Shown here in pieces: positions 33,082 to 43,260 of a stretch of 64,000 nt of DNA (its first letter is position 1; each line of letters opens with the position of its first letter). Below the pieces are notes generated by a model. It had not been told where the DNA came from and did not search any database. It was given only the letters and a program-made list of their open reading frames with translations. The stretch spans positions 641,001 through 705,000 of the forward strand of contig JACEFZ010011112.1 in the NCBI GenBank assembly GCA_014155875.1. Direction: 5' to 3'. The position numbers were made by a program, and so were the translations under genes. The stretch comes from Cepaea nemoralis (lineage: Eukaryota > Mollusca > Gastropoda > Stylommatophora > Helicidae).

Positions 33082-33409
33082 TTTTTTTTCTACACAGCCA
33101 TGCACCGCTTTACAGGAAATCGCTAGGGGCTAAGTCCACTGAAAAAACACCTTAGTGGGAGACATTTCGTGAGTGACGCCGAAGTTGAATGTGAAGTGAA
33201 AACATTGTTTAGAAAACAGAGCACGCAGTTCTATGCAGCCTTTTTGGGAGGACTGATAAATCGATGGGATAAGTGCATCAATGTTGGTGGAAATTATGTT
33301 GAGAAATAAAGGGACAATGTGTGTATAAAAATAAACTGCTTTCAAGTTGTTATCATATTTAGTTATTTTTTCTACAGCCATTTGTGACTTACTTATTAAC
33401 TTACCCTCG
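33082..33409 (+). mobile_element. Truncated mariner, transposase C-terminus
   Basis: On the + strand it reads LKKHLSGRHFVSDAEVE, then INRWDKCINVGGNYVEK and stop, the end of a mariner transposase. The 3' inverted repeat ends CTTATTAACTTACCCTCG at 33409, followed by TA. The 5' part is missing; it sits two bases after the MITE, in the opposite relative orientation. Confidence 0.8.
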
Positions 33410-33869
33410 TAGTAATGGTTATTTGAGAAACTGTTGCAAGTTAAAAAAAAAAAAAAAAAAGTAAGGAAACAGTATAAATGGGTATAAAAATGGTTATATG
33501 AGGAAACAGTTGCAAGTGACAAAAGTAAGGTTTCTTCAATAGCAGGGATTTTTATTAATCACAAACATGCCGACTCGAGGAAGCAGACTACAAGCAATAA
33601 TAATATACTTTAAGCAGTACATGCAGCAGTGACTGTTAACTCAACAATTATAGTAGTTCATTATTTCTTTTGATCACAATTGAAGCATAAATGATCCACC
33701 TTCATGTGTTTGTCCTGTACATTACCATTTTTAGGAATCTTTATTGTATGTCCTGAATAAAACAATGACATTAATCCCTTGGTTGATACTGCCACAGAGG
33801 TTTGATATGTTCAAGGTTAAGACTTTTATGACATGACAAACCAGTTGCCTTCTTCGATGAATGTTCTAA

Positions 33870-33898
33870 ATCGGGGTTTAATGAATTGCCTTGGGAAG
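33870..33898 (+). mobile_element. Left part of the SINE S1 split by the LTR element
   Basis: GGGGTTTAATGAATTGCCTTGGGAAG up to the LTR; the S1 sequence resumes at 43143 with GAAGCAAAGGCAGCCGGCGT. GAAG is the target duplication (33895-33898, 43143-43146). Confidence 0.75.
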
Positions 33899-34133
33899 TG
33901 TCACAGTGTGAACAGAGATTAACAAGCCAGTGATCAAGTCAAAATGGTTTATTCTTTCATTTGATGACAAAGCGTTGATGTTAGATTCCACTCACATCGA
34001 AGGTTGGATCTTAACTGCCCATACCAACCCAATACGTCACGATTGAGCATCCCCCACCCCTTTCAGTCTCAATGCTCAATCGTGCTGTATCTGTGTTTCC
34101 CACTAGATCCTAATAATACCTAATACTGTTACA
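33899..34133 (-). repeat. 3' LTR of the Ty3/gypsy element
   Basis: 235 bases, TGTCACAGTG ... TACTGTTACA on the + strand. It differs from the partner at 42908-43142 by one substitution seen (TTAACTGCCC versus TTAACTTCCC). Confidence 0.93.
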
Positions 34134-34143
34134 CCTCCCCATG
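34134..34143 (-). promoter_or_regulatory. Polypurine tract
   Basis: CATGGGGAGG on the - strand, immediately before the 3' LTR. Confidence 0.75.
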
Positions 34144-36215
34144 TTAATTAAAGAATTTTCCTTTTAAAGGAAAAATCTTTACTCCAAATCCCCATACTCT
34201 ATTCCCTCTTTGTCTTCTAATCTTCCCTAAATCAAGTTTGAGTAAATAAATTATCTTTTACTCTTCTCCCAGTGATATGGTCTGCTAATAACCTCCCCAT
34301 ATACTTCTTCTTCGCCTTTTATTTATATAATACCACTGTTAATCCAACCAGTCCTTCTTTTCTTTTTATTTCCCCAACATTATATAGTCAACTACTATAT
34401 AATTCTTCATTTCTGGTTCTTTCTGGTTTCCTGTATCAAATATACATATTATAAGAACAGCTCATAAATTCTTTATCGAAAATTTTGACCTTATACAATT
34501 TCTCATTCTTTACTATCCTGGTTCTTTCTTGGCTCATCTAGTTTCCTGTATCAAATATACACATGGTAAGAACAGCTCATAAATTCTTTATCGAAAATTT
34601 TGACCTTATACAATTTCTCATTCTTTCAAACCCCAGGACGTACAAAAACAATGTAGTTAGAAAAAGTAAAGAAGCGGTGCGCACCTAGTAAAGAACATAA
34701 AGAATGAATACACGACATGACCACATGGACATACAGTAAATGTACATTTAAGACATTCACCCTTTACCTCCCTTGCCAATAAAAAAATTTTGTAAAATAA
34801 TTTTTTAAAACACCTTATGAAATATATCATTGTTCGTTATAAAACAATTTGGCATAAGTTCTCATAAACCTTCATTTCATGTGTATTTCAGATTGACATT
34901 GCCAACCACAATTCTGTTCCACTTTCGTTACTTCACCTTTTACCATGAGCCCATGTTCATATTTTATGAACGCCTTTAATATAATTAAAGCTGGTATTTC
35001 ACAGCACCTATATCTTGCCCCCGTACATCCCATCATGCTATTTTATAAATACAGTGACGTGTGTGCAAGCCCTGGATACGTCTATCCATTCGTGCCCACA
35101 CGTTCACCAACTATAGTTTCCCACTAGTTGATGAGCTTAACTATTTACTCTTAAGTTTCCCCCTACCTTATATCAGTGGATAAATTAGTTTTTTATCAAC
35201 TCTTTTCTGAACGAAAAACCTTAAGCAAAACCTCATCTATCTTAAACTTAAAGTTACTTAACTAACTTTATAAGCATGTAACTCCATATATCAACCCATT
35301 CATATAATCGAAATAAAATGAACACAACCCCCAAATTAATCTGAAGAAAAAAACATTAAAATGACATAACATGCATGTTATCAAATCAGAATAAAATATT
35401 CTATTCTACCTATCACTATTGGACACTTTTACGGACCAATAGTTTTTATCAACTCAAATGCTAAGAACACAATCACCCTACTCTAAATCAATTAATCAAA
35501 CAATAACAATCATTTTTCAAGACCAAATTATGAAAACAAACTTATTATGAGGCATTACAACTTAGGCTCAATAAAACAACCAAACAATAGCCCTCATTTT
35601 CCAGTAGCAACTCAAGCATAAAAACATTTCCTATATGACTCATAACTCATAAAACTTAGACTTCATAAACACAGTTTTCAACACAATTTTAACTCTCTTA
35701 AAATTACTACGTACATTGGCCCACCAACATTAGCCTCTCATACTAAGTAAAATAACGCATATCCAGTATTTCTATGACCGAGAAGACTAAACATTCCATC
35801 TGTATATCTGTTAACTACAGATCAATTATGATCATATCTGTTCTATCTACATAAACAAATCAGTAACCAACAATCATCTATTTATTATCTCCTAACAGCA
35901 CATAACATCCGGAATAACCTCTTAAGTAAGCACTGTAAATCTGTTGAATCTTTTTTTTCTAATCCAATATTAACTCAATGTAGTAGCCATCCTCTACTTA
36001 TCAACGAACTTGTGATCTGGCCTGCCTATCATTACTATAACCCCTATCTTTAAACACGGCATTTCTAACATCAATAAAAAAATACATTCACCCATTGTAC
36101 CAATATCTCAAGACCACTTTTTCCACTTCCACCGTTTCGTATACTTCTTCAAGCATCACTTACAGTTCTAAATCTTGAAACTTATAACTTGCTATCTGCA
36201 GTACTTTCAATTTAT
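34144..36215 (-). other. Non-coding 3' region of the Ty3/gypsy element
   Basis: About 2.1 kb, strongly AT-rich, with no open frame above 75 codons on the - strand and no env-like signal. It contains an ~85-base direct repeat (GTTTCCTGTATCAAATATAC ... at 34426 and 34541, 115 bases apart). This is either a long 3' UTR or a third gene decayed beyond recognition. Confidence 0.6.
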
Positions 36216-38675
36216 CTATCTCTTACGTTTCCACTTCCTCAACAACTCCAAGTTTCTCTGAATAAGTGCTAACTCTACATCAATATCCTCTTCTTCGTAC
36301 AACCTACTAGTTTCCTCCATACTACTACTTGACTCTGACTTTTCATCCATTTCTTCTTCTTCGTCTGTATGTCTCTCTTTAGCTGCCGCTAATCTCTTCC
36401 GTTCAACATCCCACCTAATTTGTCGATCACTCTTTCTTAAGGATCTTTCCAGTAGGGGCATATCGTCTCCGCTTGTTGAGCAATCTCTAACTCTCCTCTG
36501 TCTTTTCACTTCTTTATCTCTTTGACTGTCCATTCTTCTTTTCGTTGCTTGCCTAGTATTTTTAAATGGAGCACCTGTGTCTTCTTCCATACTATCATAA
36601 TGAGTTTCATTTGGCCCTTCTTCTTCCATTCTTTTCGGAATTGTCTGTTCTTGTTCTTCGTAACTTGGATTTGCTAGCAACTGATTTTGTTCTGGTTCTT
36701 TTCTAAGATCTGGGGTTACTGTAGCTTTTCTAAGATCTGGGGTTACTGTAGCTCCTCTAACAACCTGTTCATCCAAAAATTTCGCATCCGAATAATAATT
36801 ATTATTATAATTATTATTTTCTATCTCATCTTCATCTCTTCTTAAGTGTTCAACGTGTGCCCTTGCTATATGTGCTGTGACCTGGTTCTTTATAATATAC
36901 GATACATTTCCAAGTTTTTCCAAAACGTAATAACCTGGAATCCAACGAGCATCAAACTTAGAGTTTCTTCTATGCTTTTTGTAATAAACTCTATCACCTA
37001 CCTTAAACTCCTGTAATTTTGTATTTACATTTTTGTACTTTTTCTGTCTTTCCCTAGCTTTAATTATATTATTCCTTAACCTCACATGTGCTTTATGCAT
37101 TTCTTGTATTATGGTCTCTTGAAAATCTTCACCCATATATTTCCGTCTAGGTTTTAATAAATTATCTATAGGTAATATTGGTTCTCTCCCGTGTATTAAA
37201 TAAAATGGCGAAAAACCCGTGCTCTCATTTTGATTTGTACGAATAGCGCTAAGAGCAGGTCCCAAAAATAGATCCCAATCTTTTTCATGTTCATCAATAA
37301 TCTTTGCCACAATGTTGTATAACGTCCGATGTTGACGCTCGTTTTTCGCATTTGAAGAAGGTCTATAAAATGAGGTCTTTATATGTCTTATGTTTAAATC
37401 TTTTAATAACTTTTCGAATTTTTTATTTACAAATTCTCTACCATTATCTGTAAGTATACTTTGTGGGCAACTAAACCTTGGTACGAACTCTTGTAAAAAA
37501 ATATTAATGACAGTATCCGCGCTCTTATCTGGAATTGCATAAACCTCTGGCCAAAGACTGTAGATGTCTACTATATGAATTAAATATACATTTCCTGACA
37601 ATGTCCTGGGGTGTGGACCCGATATATCTAAACTAATCTTTTGCATTGGGAAGTGAGGAATATCTGTGTCTTGTAATGGAGACTTTATTGTTTTCATGTT
37701 CCTTAATCTGCACTTTTCACACGTATCTACATATTTGCATGCAGATTTAAACAAGTTTGGCCAATAATATTTACTTGTAAGTGCTTTCACTAGTTTGTCT
37801 CTACCGAGATGTCCATTTTCATCGTGATATGCTTTTAAAAGTTCATTTTCTAAATGGCTTGGCACATATTTCCTTAGCTGTTCGTTCTTTTCACACATAT
37901 AATATAACTGTCCATCCTCTTGTAAAACCAAATAATTCCTTTTATATTTGTTATCTTCAGTTTCTCGTAATTTTTCTTTTATTTGTATGATTCTTGGGTC
38001 CAAATCTTGCTCTTCTTTCATATTGAATTGTGCTAACTGTAGGTCTTCTTCCCTATGTTCCGACTCTTGATCCGATGGTAGACTATCAAATTCTTCCCTA
38101 TTTATTATAGCAGAATCTAGAATATTTACTTGCCAATTCCGGTCGTCTATCTCTGGTTCAGCTGCTTCCTCTTCTGTATCTTCTGATGACTGTGGATATG
38201 GAATTCTAGACAATAAATCGGCGCATGTATTTATCCTACCTGGTATGAACTCAATTTTCGCGTCGTACCCCTGTAGATTCAATGCCCACGTCTGTATTTT
38301 CCTGTTCTGCACTGGAGCTTCTAGAAAAGACTTTAAAGGCATGTGGTCAGTTCTAATAACAAAATTTGCGTTATGTAAGTAGTAATTTAGTTTTTGAAGA
38401 GCGTAATGAATCGCGTAAGCCTCCTTCTCGATAGTCGTCCATTTTCTTTGTGATTTACTAAGTTTATGCGACAAGAAGTAGATAGGCCTTTCATTTTTAA
38501 CCCCTGGTATTCCAGATTCTTTTCCTTCATATGGTTGTACCAAACATGCTCCTACTGCATTGTCCGAAGCATCTGTGTATAGTATCAACTGTTTGTTTAA
38601 GTCTGGATGCGTCAACAGTGGTACCAGTGTTAAGCTGTTTTTTAAATAGTCGAACGCTTTTTGGACACTCATCAT
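36216..38675 (-). CDS. RNase H and integrase segment of pol
   Basis: Open for 819 codons. RNase H: LYTDASDNAVGACL, TIEKEAYAIHYALQK, IRTDHMPLKSF and CADLLSR. Integrase zinc domain HDENGHLG ... CEKCRLRN; core with KISLDISGP, LTDNGREF and NAKNERQHRTL (catalytic D, D, E); then a VGDRVYYKKH / WIPGYYVLEKL module. The last ~190 residues are low-complexity, rich in E, R, K and S, with a duplicated ATVTPDLRK. The Pro-x-x-Asn-Gly motif before the catalytic Glu is altered (SSNAKNE). The start is set by a frame break near 38665, not by a real initiation codon. Confidence 0.92.
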   Translation of the reverse strand: MMSVQKAFDYLKNSLTLVPLLTHPDLNKQLILYTDASDNAVGACLVQPYEGKESGIPGVKNERPIYFLSHKLSKSQRKWTTIEKEAYAIHYALQKLNYYLHNANFVIRTDHMPLKSFLEAPVQNRKIQTWALNLQGYDAKIEFIPGRINTCADLLSRIPYPQSSEDTEEEAAEPEIDDRNWQVNILDSAIINREEFDSLPSDQESEHREEDLQLAQFNMKEEQDLDPRIIQIKEKLRETEDNKYKRNYLVLQEDGQLYYMCEKNEQLRKYVPSHLENELLKAYHDENGHLGRDKLVKALTSKYYWPNLFKSACKYVDTCEKCRLRNMKTIKSPLQDTDIPHFPMQKISLDISGPHPRTLSGNVYLIHIVDIYSLWPEVYAIPDKSADTVINIFLQEFVPRFSCPQSILTDNGREFVNKKFEKLLKDLNIRHIKTSFYRPSSNAKNERQHRTLYNIVAKIIDEHEKDWDLFLGPALSAIRTNQNESTGFSPFYLIHGREPILPIDNLLKPRRKYMGEDFQETIIQEMHKAHVRLRNNIIKARERQKKYKNVNTKLQEFKVGDRVYYKKHRRNSKFDARWIPGYYVLEKLGNVSYIIKNQVTAHIARAHVEHLRRDEDEIENNNYNNNYYSDAKFLDEQVVRGATVTPDLRKATVTPDLRKEPEQNQLLANPSYEEQEQTIPKRMEEEGPNETHYDSMEEDTGAPFKNTRQATKRRMDSQRDKEVKRQRRVRDCSTSGDDMPLLERSLRKSDRQIRWDVERKRLAAAKERHTDEEEEMDEKSESSSSMEETSRLYEEEDIDVELALIQRNLELLRKWKRKR

Positions 38676-39215
38676 CCCACTTAAACCTGGCGTACTTGGC
38701 TGTTAAATTTGTAATTGGTTCAGCTATCCTTGAAAACGCTGGAATAAACCGCCTATAATACGCACATGTTCCTATAAAAGCACGTACTTCCTTAACGTTA
38801 GTTGGAGCAGGTAACTCTTTAATAATCTTTATCTTGTCCTGGTCTGGTTTTATACCTTCTCTATTTATAATATACCCCAAATATTTTGTTTCTGTCTTTA
38901 AAAATTGGCACTTACTAAGCTTCAACTTCACATCATGCTTTCTTAACCTGTCAAACACTAGTCTAATATGTTTTAAATGATCCTCCACATCTCCCTTCGT
39001 ATAAATCAGAATATCATCAATATAAGCAAGAGCGAACCTTTGCATACCCTCTAGAACTTCATTAATTAAGAGCATATAATGAGATGGTGCCGTTTTGACC
39101 CCAAAAGGCATTCTTAAAAATTCATACGAGCCCATGTGGGTACAAAAGGCGCTTTTCTTTTGTGCGTCTTCCGACATCGGAATACACCAAAATCCTGACC
39201 TTGCGTCCAGCGTTG
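38665..39215 (-). CDS. RT palm/thumb segment of pol
   Basis: It contains MPFGVKTAPSHYM, LAYIDDILIY (catalytic YIDD), KCQFLKTETKYLGYI and VKEVRAFIGTCAYYRRFIPA. Homology enters from the previous frame near 39215 and leaves near 38665. Each change needs one base (a lost T at 39215 and a gained C near 38665). Confidence 0.9.
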
Positions 39216-40181
39216 TAAATATGTAGAGCCATTAAGTAGCCCCAAAATATCATCAATTACCGGCAGTGGGTATGCTACATTCTTGGTGATTTTGTTCAAC
39301 GCCCTGTAGTCACAACAGAAGCGACTTGAACCATCAGGCTTGGCCACTATTACCACCGGAGATGACCATTCTGACTTCGACCTTTTTATTATTCCTGCTT
39401 TCAGCATCTCTTCTATTGCCTTTTCCACTATTTCTCTGTTTCTTAATGGAGTTCTATATGGTTTTAAACTTATTGGTGGATGATCTCCCGTGTCTATTTC
39501 CATTGTAACTGTTCGCGTCTTACCCAATTCTAAATCATTAACCGCAAACACATCCTGATTTTGCTTTATAAATTGTTCTAACACTTCCTTATTTTCCGGC
39601 GAAGCTTTTAACTGTGACAACAATTCTTGTTCCCTTGTTATTTTGTCTAGTGAACATATATGGGCTTTATTTCTTCTAGATGGATGGATCAATTCATCCA
39701 TTCCGATTTTCCCTCTTCTTCCGCGTCCGCGTTTGTCACTTCTCCTTTCACTAGAAGTTTCCAAATAACTTGTTCCCGACACTTCTGCTCTATCCGTTGC
39801 CAATATGTCACTAATATTATGATCTAATTTTGCTATCACACATCCTCTGTATAACTTGATTTCTCTCCCTGTGTTGTTGATAACCATTACTGGAAAGGTT
39901 AAGTGTTTATCCAACTCCATTACTCCATCTGGAACCTCCAAACCAGGCTCATCAATTATTTCCTCTTGTAACTCAGTGATTCTGACTGTGTTTCCTTCCA
40001 CATAATATGGGTTTCTCTTCAGCTTCGCTTGTATCAAATTAACCGACTGTGGTTTTAACGTCGTTGTCATTTTAACTCTAACTAGTGCTGATATATGCAT
40101 ATCCTCTTCCATATCTATATAGACGTCTCTGAATTTTAACTTATGTAAATCATAAAAAAGTCTTATTCCATTTTTTATCAA
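39215..40181 (-). CDS. RT N-terminal segment of pol
   Basis: It contains LKPYRTPLRNREIVEKAIEE, GIIKRSKSEWSSPVVIVAKP, RFCCDYRALNKIT and YPLPVIDDIL. Homology ends near 39215 although the frame runs on to 39114. The 5' boundary at 40181 follows a break in a T run. Confidence 0.9.
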
Positions 40182-40600
40182 AAATCTCTTCCTATTAACA
40201 TATTTCTATTTAAACCCCTCACTACATGAAAAAGGTGTCTTATGTTGATCCCCCCTAACTTAAAATTTATCATTGTTTGTCCAACTACTTGTAAATTCTG
40301 TCCAGTAACAGAGTGTAAATTATTACTACACTTAAATACTCTACAATTTCTTACTATTTTGTATAAAAAACTTTCTTTTACTACACTAACTTGAGCTCCC
40401 GAATCTATTAATGTACGAACTCTATACTTCCCTATTTCTAATATACACGAGCTATAATCTGTTTTATCTTCTATAAATTTCTTGACTTCATCTAGTTGAA
40501 AATATTCTCTGTTCGACCTATTATACTTGTTATTAACATACTCTCTAACACTTGGGACCTTACTATTTACCCTCCTATCATAGGTCCTGTCTAATAGGTA
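40182..40600 (-). CDS. Protease segment of pol
   Basis: It is not opened by an ATG; read on the - strand in the frame -1 to gag across the gag stop. It contains TLIDSGAQVSVV (aspartic protease D-S-G, ~40400) and NMLIGRDF just before a stop at 40182. A one-base loss in the T run there separates it from RT. The -1 relation to gag suggests programmed frameshifting, but I see no clear slippery heptamer. Confidence 0.8.
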
Positions 40601-41565
40601 GGGCGCCGATTTTCCTGTGTTCTTGTACCTGTAAAATTCCTGTGTCCATCAACAACATTCCTACTCATCCTATTATTGTCCTGTCTACCCTGTGTATTTG
40701 ACTGTACCCGCCTGTTATTACAAAAACGAGAAACATGTCCCCGTTGACCACAGACCCAACAAACAATATTTGTGTTATTTGTGTTTCCCACTGTCTCACT
40801 TGTAGGGTATCTCACATTTCTTCTTTCAACATAATCACTCCTATTTCTACCTTGTAACGTTTGTATACCGCCTCTCCTATTCCATCCGAATCTTGTTTGT
40901 CCTATTTCCATGGGTTCCTCAACTCTGTCGTCTCGATTGCTTCCCACTTCTCGTCCTGTTCTTAATCTAAACCTTCGTCTCAAATTTTCCTCTTGTACCG
41001 CGATATCCACCGCTTGTGATAACCTCTCAGGGTTTTCCCTCATCAGCTTAAGTTTCAAACCATCAGATTTGATGCCATCTACAAAAATCCCTACTAACAT
41101 CCTTTCCACCTCCTCCCCTCGCACATTCTGTCCTAAGAATGCTTCTTCAGCCAAGTTAATCAATCTATCGCTAAACAATTGTACCGTCTCTCCGTTATTT
41201 TGTTTAGCCTGCCTCAACACCGAAAACGCATGTTGTGGATCCGTTATTTCTGCATATTTCCTTGCTAGGTCTTCTTTGAACTGTTCCCACGTCTCATCTA
41301 CTCTAGCCTCTAATTTTCTTCTGATATGATCCGAAACTGGTTCCGTTGCCGTCTGATAAGCCAGTCTCATTTTTTCTTCATCTGTTGCTGAGATCAAATA
41401 GGCATATTTTTCTATAGAAGTGACCCATTTCTTATAGTCTCTGGCCTGTCCACTAAACTTTACAATTTCTGTTGCCATCCCTTGTTGTTTAATCACCATA
41501 TTAAGTCGGCCTACTGCTGTTCCCACGCCTGTCAAAACCTGTGCCAAGGTGTCCTGTTCCGCCAT
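40591..41565 (-). CDS. gag of the Ty3/gypsy element
   Basis: 325 codons from the ATG at 41565 (MAEQDTLAQVLTGVG). An upstream in-frame ATG at 41604 gives a hydrophobic leader and is less likely. It has a capsid-like core with WVTSIEKYAYLI and FSDRLINLAEEAFLG, and a single CCHC knuckle VCWVCGQRGHVSRFCN near the end. It stops at 40591, overlapping the protease frame. Confidence 0.88.
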   Translation of the reverse strand: MAEQDTLAQVLTGVGTAVGRLNMVIKQQGMATEIVKFSGQARDYKKWVTSIEKYAYLISATDEEKMRLAYQTATEPVSDHIRRKLEARVDETWEQFKEDLARKYAEITDPQHAFSVLRQAKQNNGETVQLFSDRLINLAEEAFLGQNVRGEEVERMLVGIFVDGIKSDGLKLKLMRENPERLSQAVDIAVQEENLRRRFRLRTGREVGSNRDDRVEEPMEIGQTRFGWNRRGGIQTLQGRNRSDYVERRNVRYPTSETVGNTNNTNIVCWVCGQRGHVSRFCNNRRVQSNTQGRQDNNRMSRNVVDGHRNFTGTRTQENRRPTY

Positions 41566-41813
41566 GCTAAAAAATACTGAAACAAAGCAAGCAAAGAACC
41601 ACACAATTTCAATTTCTTAATTTAAAGAAGATGTGCTAAGGTGTCTTGTTCCGCCTTGCTGAAAAATACTGAAACAAAGCAAGCAAAGAACCACACAATT
41701 TCAATTTCTTAATTTAAAGAAGATGTGCTAAGGTGTCTTGTTCCGCCTTGCTGAAAAATACTGAAACAAAGCAAGCAAAGAACCACACAATTTCAATTTC
41801 TTAATTTAAAGAA
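41541..41813 (-). repeat. 92-bp triplication spanning the gag start
   Basis: Units 41541-41632, 41633-41724 and 41725-41813. The first contains the gag ATG and eight codons plus the preceding leader. In units two and three the ATG is AAG (GCCTTGCTG instead of GCCATGCT on the + strand), so only one start remains. Confidence 0.9.
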
Positions 41814-42907
41814 TTTACCTACTTTTTATAGAAAACCATAGTTATTTTCTAGTTTTAAGTATCACTCAGTTTTAACTTTTTAATTTAAAGGATACACTCA
41901 CTTATTAGAAAAGCAAAGTTAGTTTCTTTTTGTTTCCTGACTCAAGCCTGTAGCTTCCTCCACTCGGCGTCAGATTTCATTCGACCAACAGGAGCCCGTT
42001 TCAGCTAAAAATCAGTCGCAGAGTTCAGGTAGCTGAGCTGAGTTTAGGTAGCGGAGTTTAGGTAGCCTGTCTCTTCCTCTCAGGTCACTTCTCATGGGCT
42101 GCCGGAAAATCTTCAACCCCTGGTCGGGTCCCGACCAGCTTGTTAGTCTTTGCCTTCACCCCGGGTGGGGTACATCATCGATGTCTTGATAGGGTCTTAG
42201 TAATAACGAGGCCCCAAAAAATTATCAGGATCAGCCGAGGCCCAGCGATAATTGACTGTTTCAAGAACTTATGGCCCGATCAACGAATTAACGAAGTCTT
42301 TTTCATGCTGTCCTGACAACTCATGATTAGCTCTTTAACTTTGAGCCTGGAAGAATTTTTTTTTTTTACTTTTTCTTTTCTGAGCTACAATGTTCAACTT
42401 GAATTGCTGGTTTGCCCAAACTCTCAGGATAGGATCACTCCTGGTCAATCAGAACGATGTAAGGCAGCGGCCTTGATGTCTCTTGAAACGTAAAAATTCA
42501 GGCACCGTCCATGTTAAGCCTGTTGCTAACAATCAAACTGCAGAACGGCGGCCATAACAAACTTCCTGCACTGCGAACTCTGCAAAACGGCTGGTATAAC
42601 AAACTTCTTGTCGCTACTTTGATTGTTATCTGAAGTCTTAAAAAAGACTTACAAAGGACCACTCCTGGGCGAGCTTTTGGCCTCTGTATTCAGATATAAC
42701 TACCATTTACAATTTAGTGGCCATCTTTTGGTGCGCCTGTTATCAGGTTCAGTAATTGTTCTCTAACGTGCCGCTAGTATTTTTTTTTGTTTGTTTAGTT
42801 CTTGAACTTCTCCGCGATGTTATTCGTCCTGGCTTCGCATTGTTTTGTTTTTTCTCATGTGATTATCTTCAGGTTCGCATCCTGGTCACATGCACCATAA
42901 ATAATCC
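41814..42907 (-). other. 5' leader of the Ty3/gypsy element
   Basis: About 1.1 kb without a gene between the primer site and the gag repeat. It includes palindrome-like GGTCGGGTCCCGACCAGC (42120-42140) and an T run (42357-42369). No promoter or coding signal is recognised. Confidence 0.6.
42856..42897 (-). promoter_or_regulatory. Primer-binding site region with tRNA-like hairpin
   Basis: On the - strand TGGTGCATGTGACCAGG starts at 42897, ten bases from the LTR. On the + strand the same DNA reads as a tRNA 3' half: stem CAGG/CCTG with 7-base loop TTCGCAT (42870-42884), a 7-bp outer stem CATGTGA/TCACATG (42856-42862 with 42886-42892) and CACCA. The tRNA species is not identified. Confidence 0.55.
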
Positions 42908-43142
42908 TGTCACAGTGTGAACAGAGATTAACAAGCCAGTGATCAAGTCAAAATGGTTTATTCTTTCATTTGATGACAAAGCGTTGATGTTAGATTCCAC
43001 TCACATCGAAGGTTGGATCTTAACTTCCCATACCAACCCAATACGTCACGATTGAGCATCCCCCACCCCTTTCAGTCTCAATGCTCAATCGTGCTGTATC
43101 TGTGTTTCCCACTAGATCCTAATAATACCTAATACTGTTACA
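42908..43142 (-). repeat. 5' LTR of the Ty3/gypsy element
   Basis: 235 bases, partner of 33899-34133. It is short and has no obvious TATA box; on the + strand it holds the inverted pair TGAGCATCCC ... CAATGCTCAATCGTG. Confidence 0.93.
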
Positions 43143-43260
43143 GAAGCAAAGGCAGCCGGCGTGATACTGACCAAATCAGCCACCATCTATTGGTTGGTAT
43201 ATATAGCCTTATTCCCTAGCATGATATGCCCATTGAGCCTTAAGGTGTTTAAAAGGGTTC
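43143..43260 (+). mobile_element. Right part of the split SINE S1
   Basis: GAAGCAAAGGCAGCCGGCGT, GATACTGACCAAATCAGCCA and ATATGCCCATTGAGCCTTAA + GG, the S1 core and tail. Confidence 0.75.

Larger units (their letters stand above)
33899..43142 (-). mobile_element. Young Ty3/gypsy LTR retrotransposon
   Basis: Two 235-base LTRs with one difference between them flank 8.8 kb. The 4-bp target duplication is GAAG. On the - strand: 5' LTR, primer site, 1.3-kb leader, gag with one zinc knuckle, protease, RT, RNase H, integrase, a long C-terminal extension, a 2.1-kb AT-rich non-coding stretch, polypurine tract and 3' LTR. The order is the standard Ty3/gypsy one, unlike the element at 6331. The clade is not settled; no chromodomain is seen. 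It is inserted antisense to the host gene and inside a SINE. Confidence 0.93.

Noticed and set aside
34144..36215. Envelope gene in the - strand LTR element
   Set aside because: No open frame or signal peptide/transmembrane pattern found.
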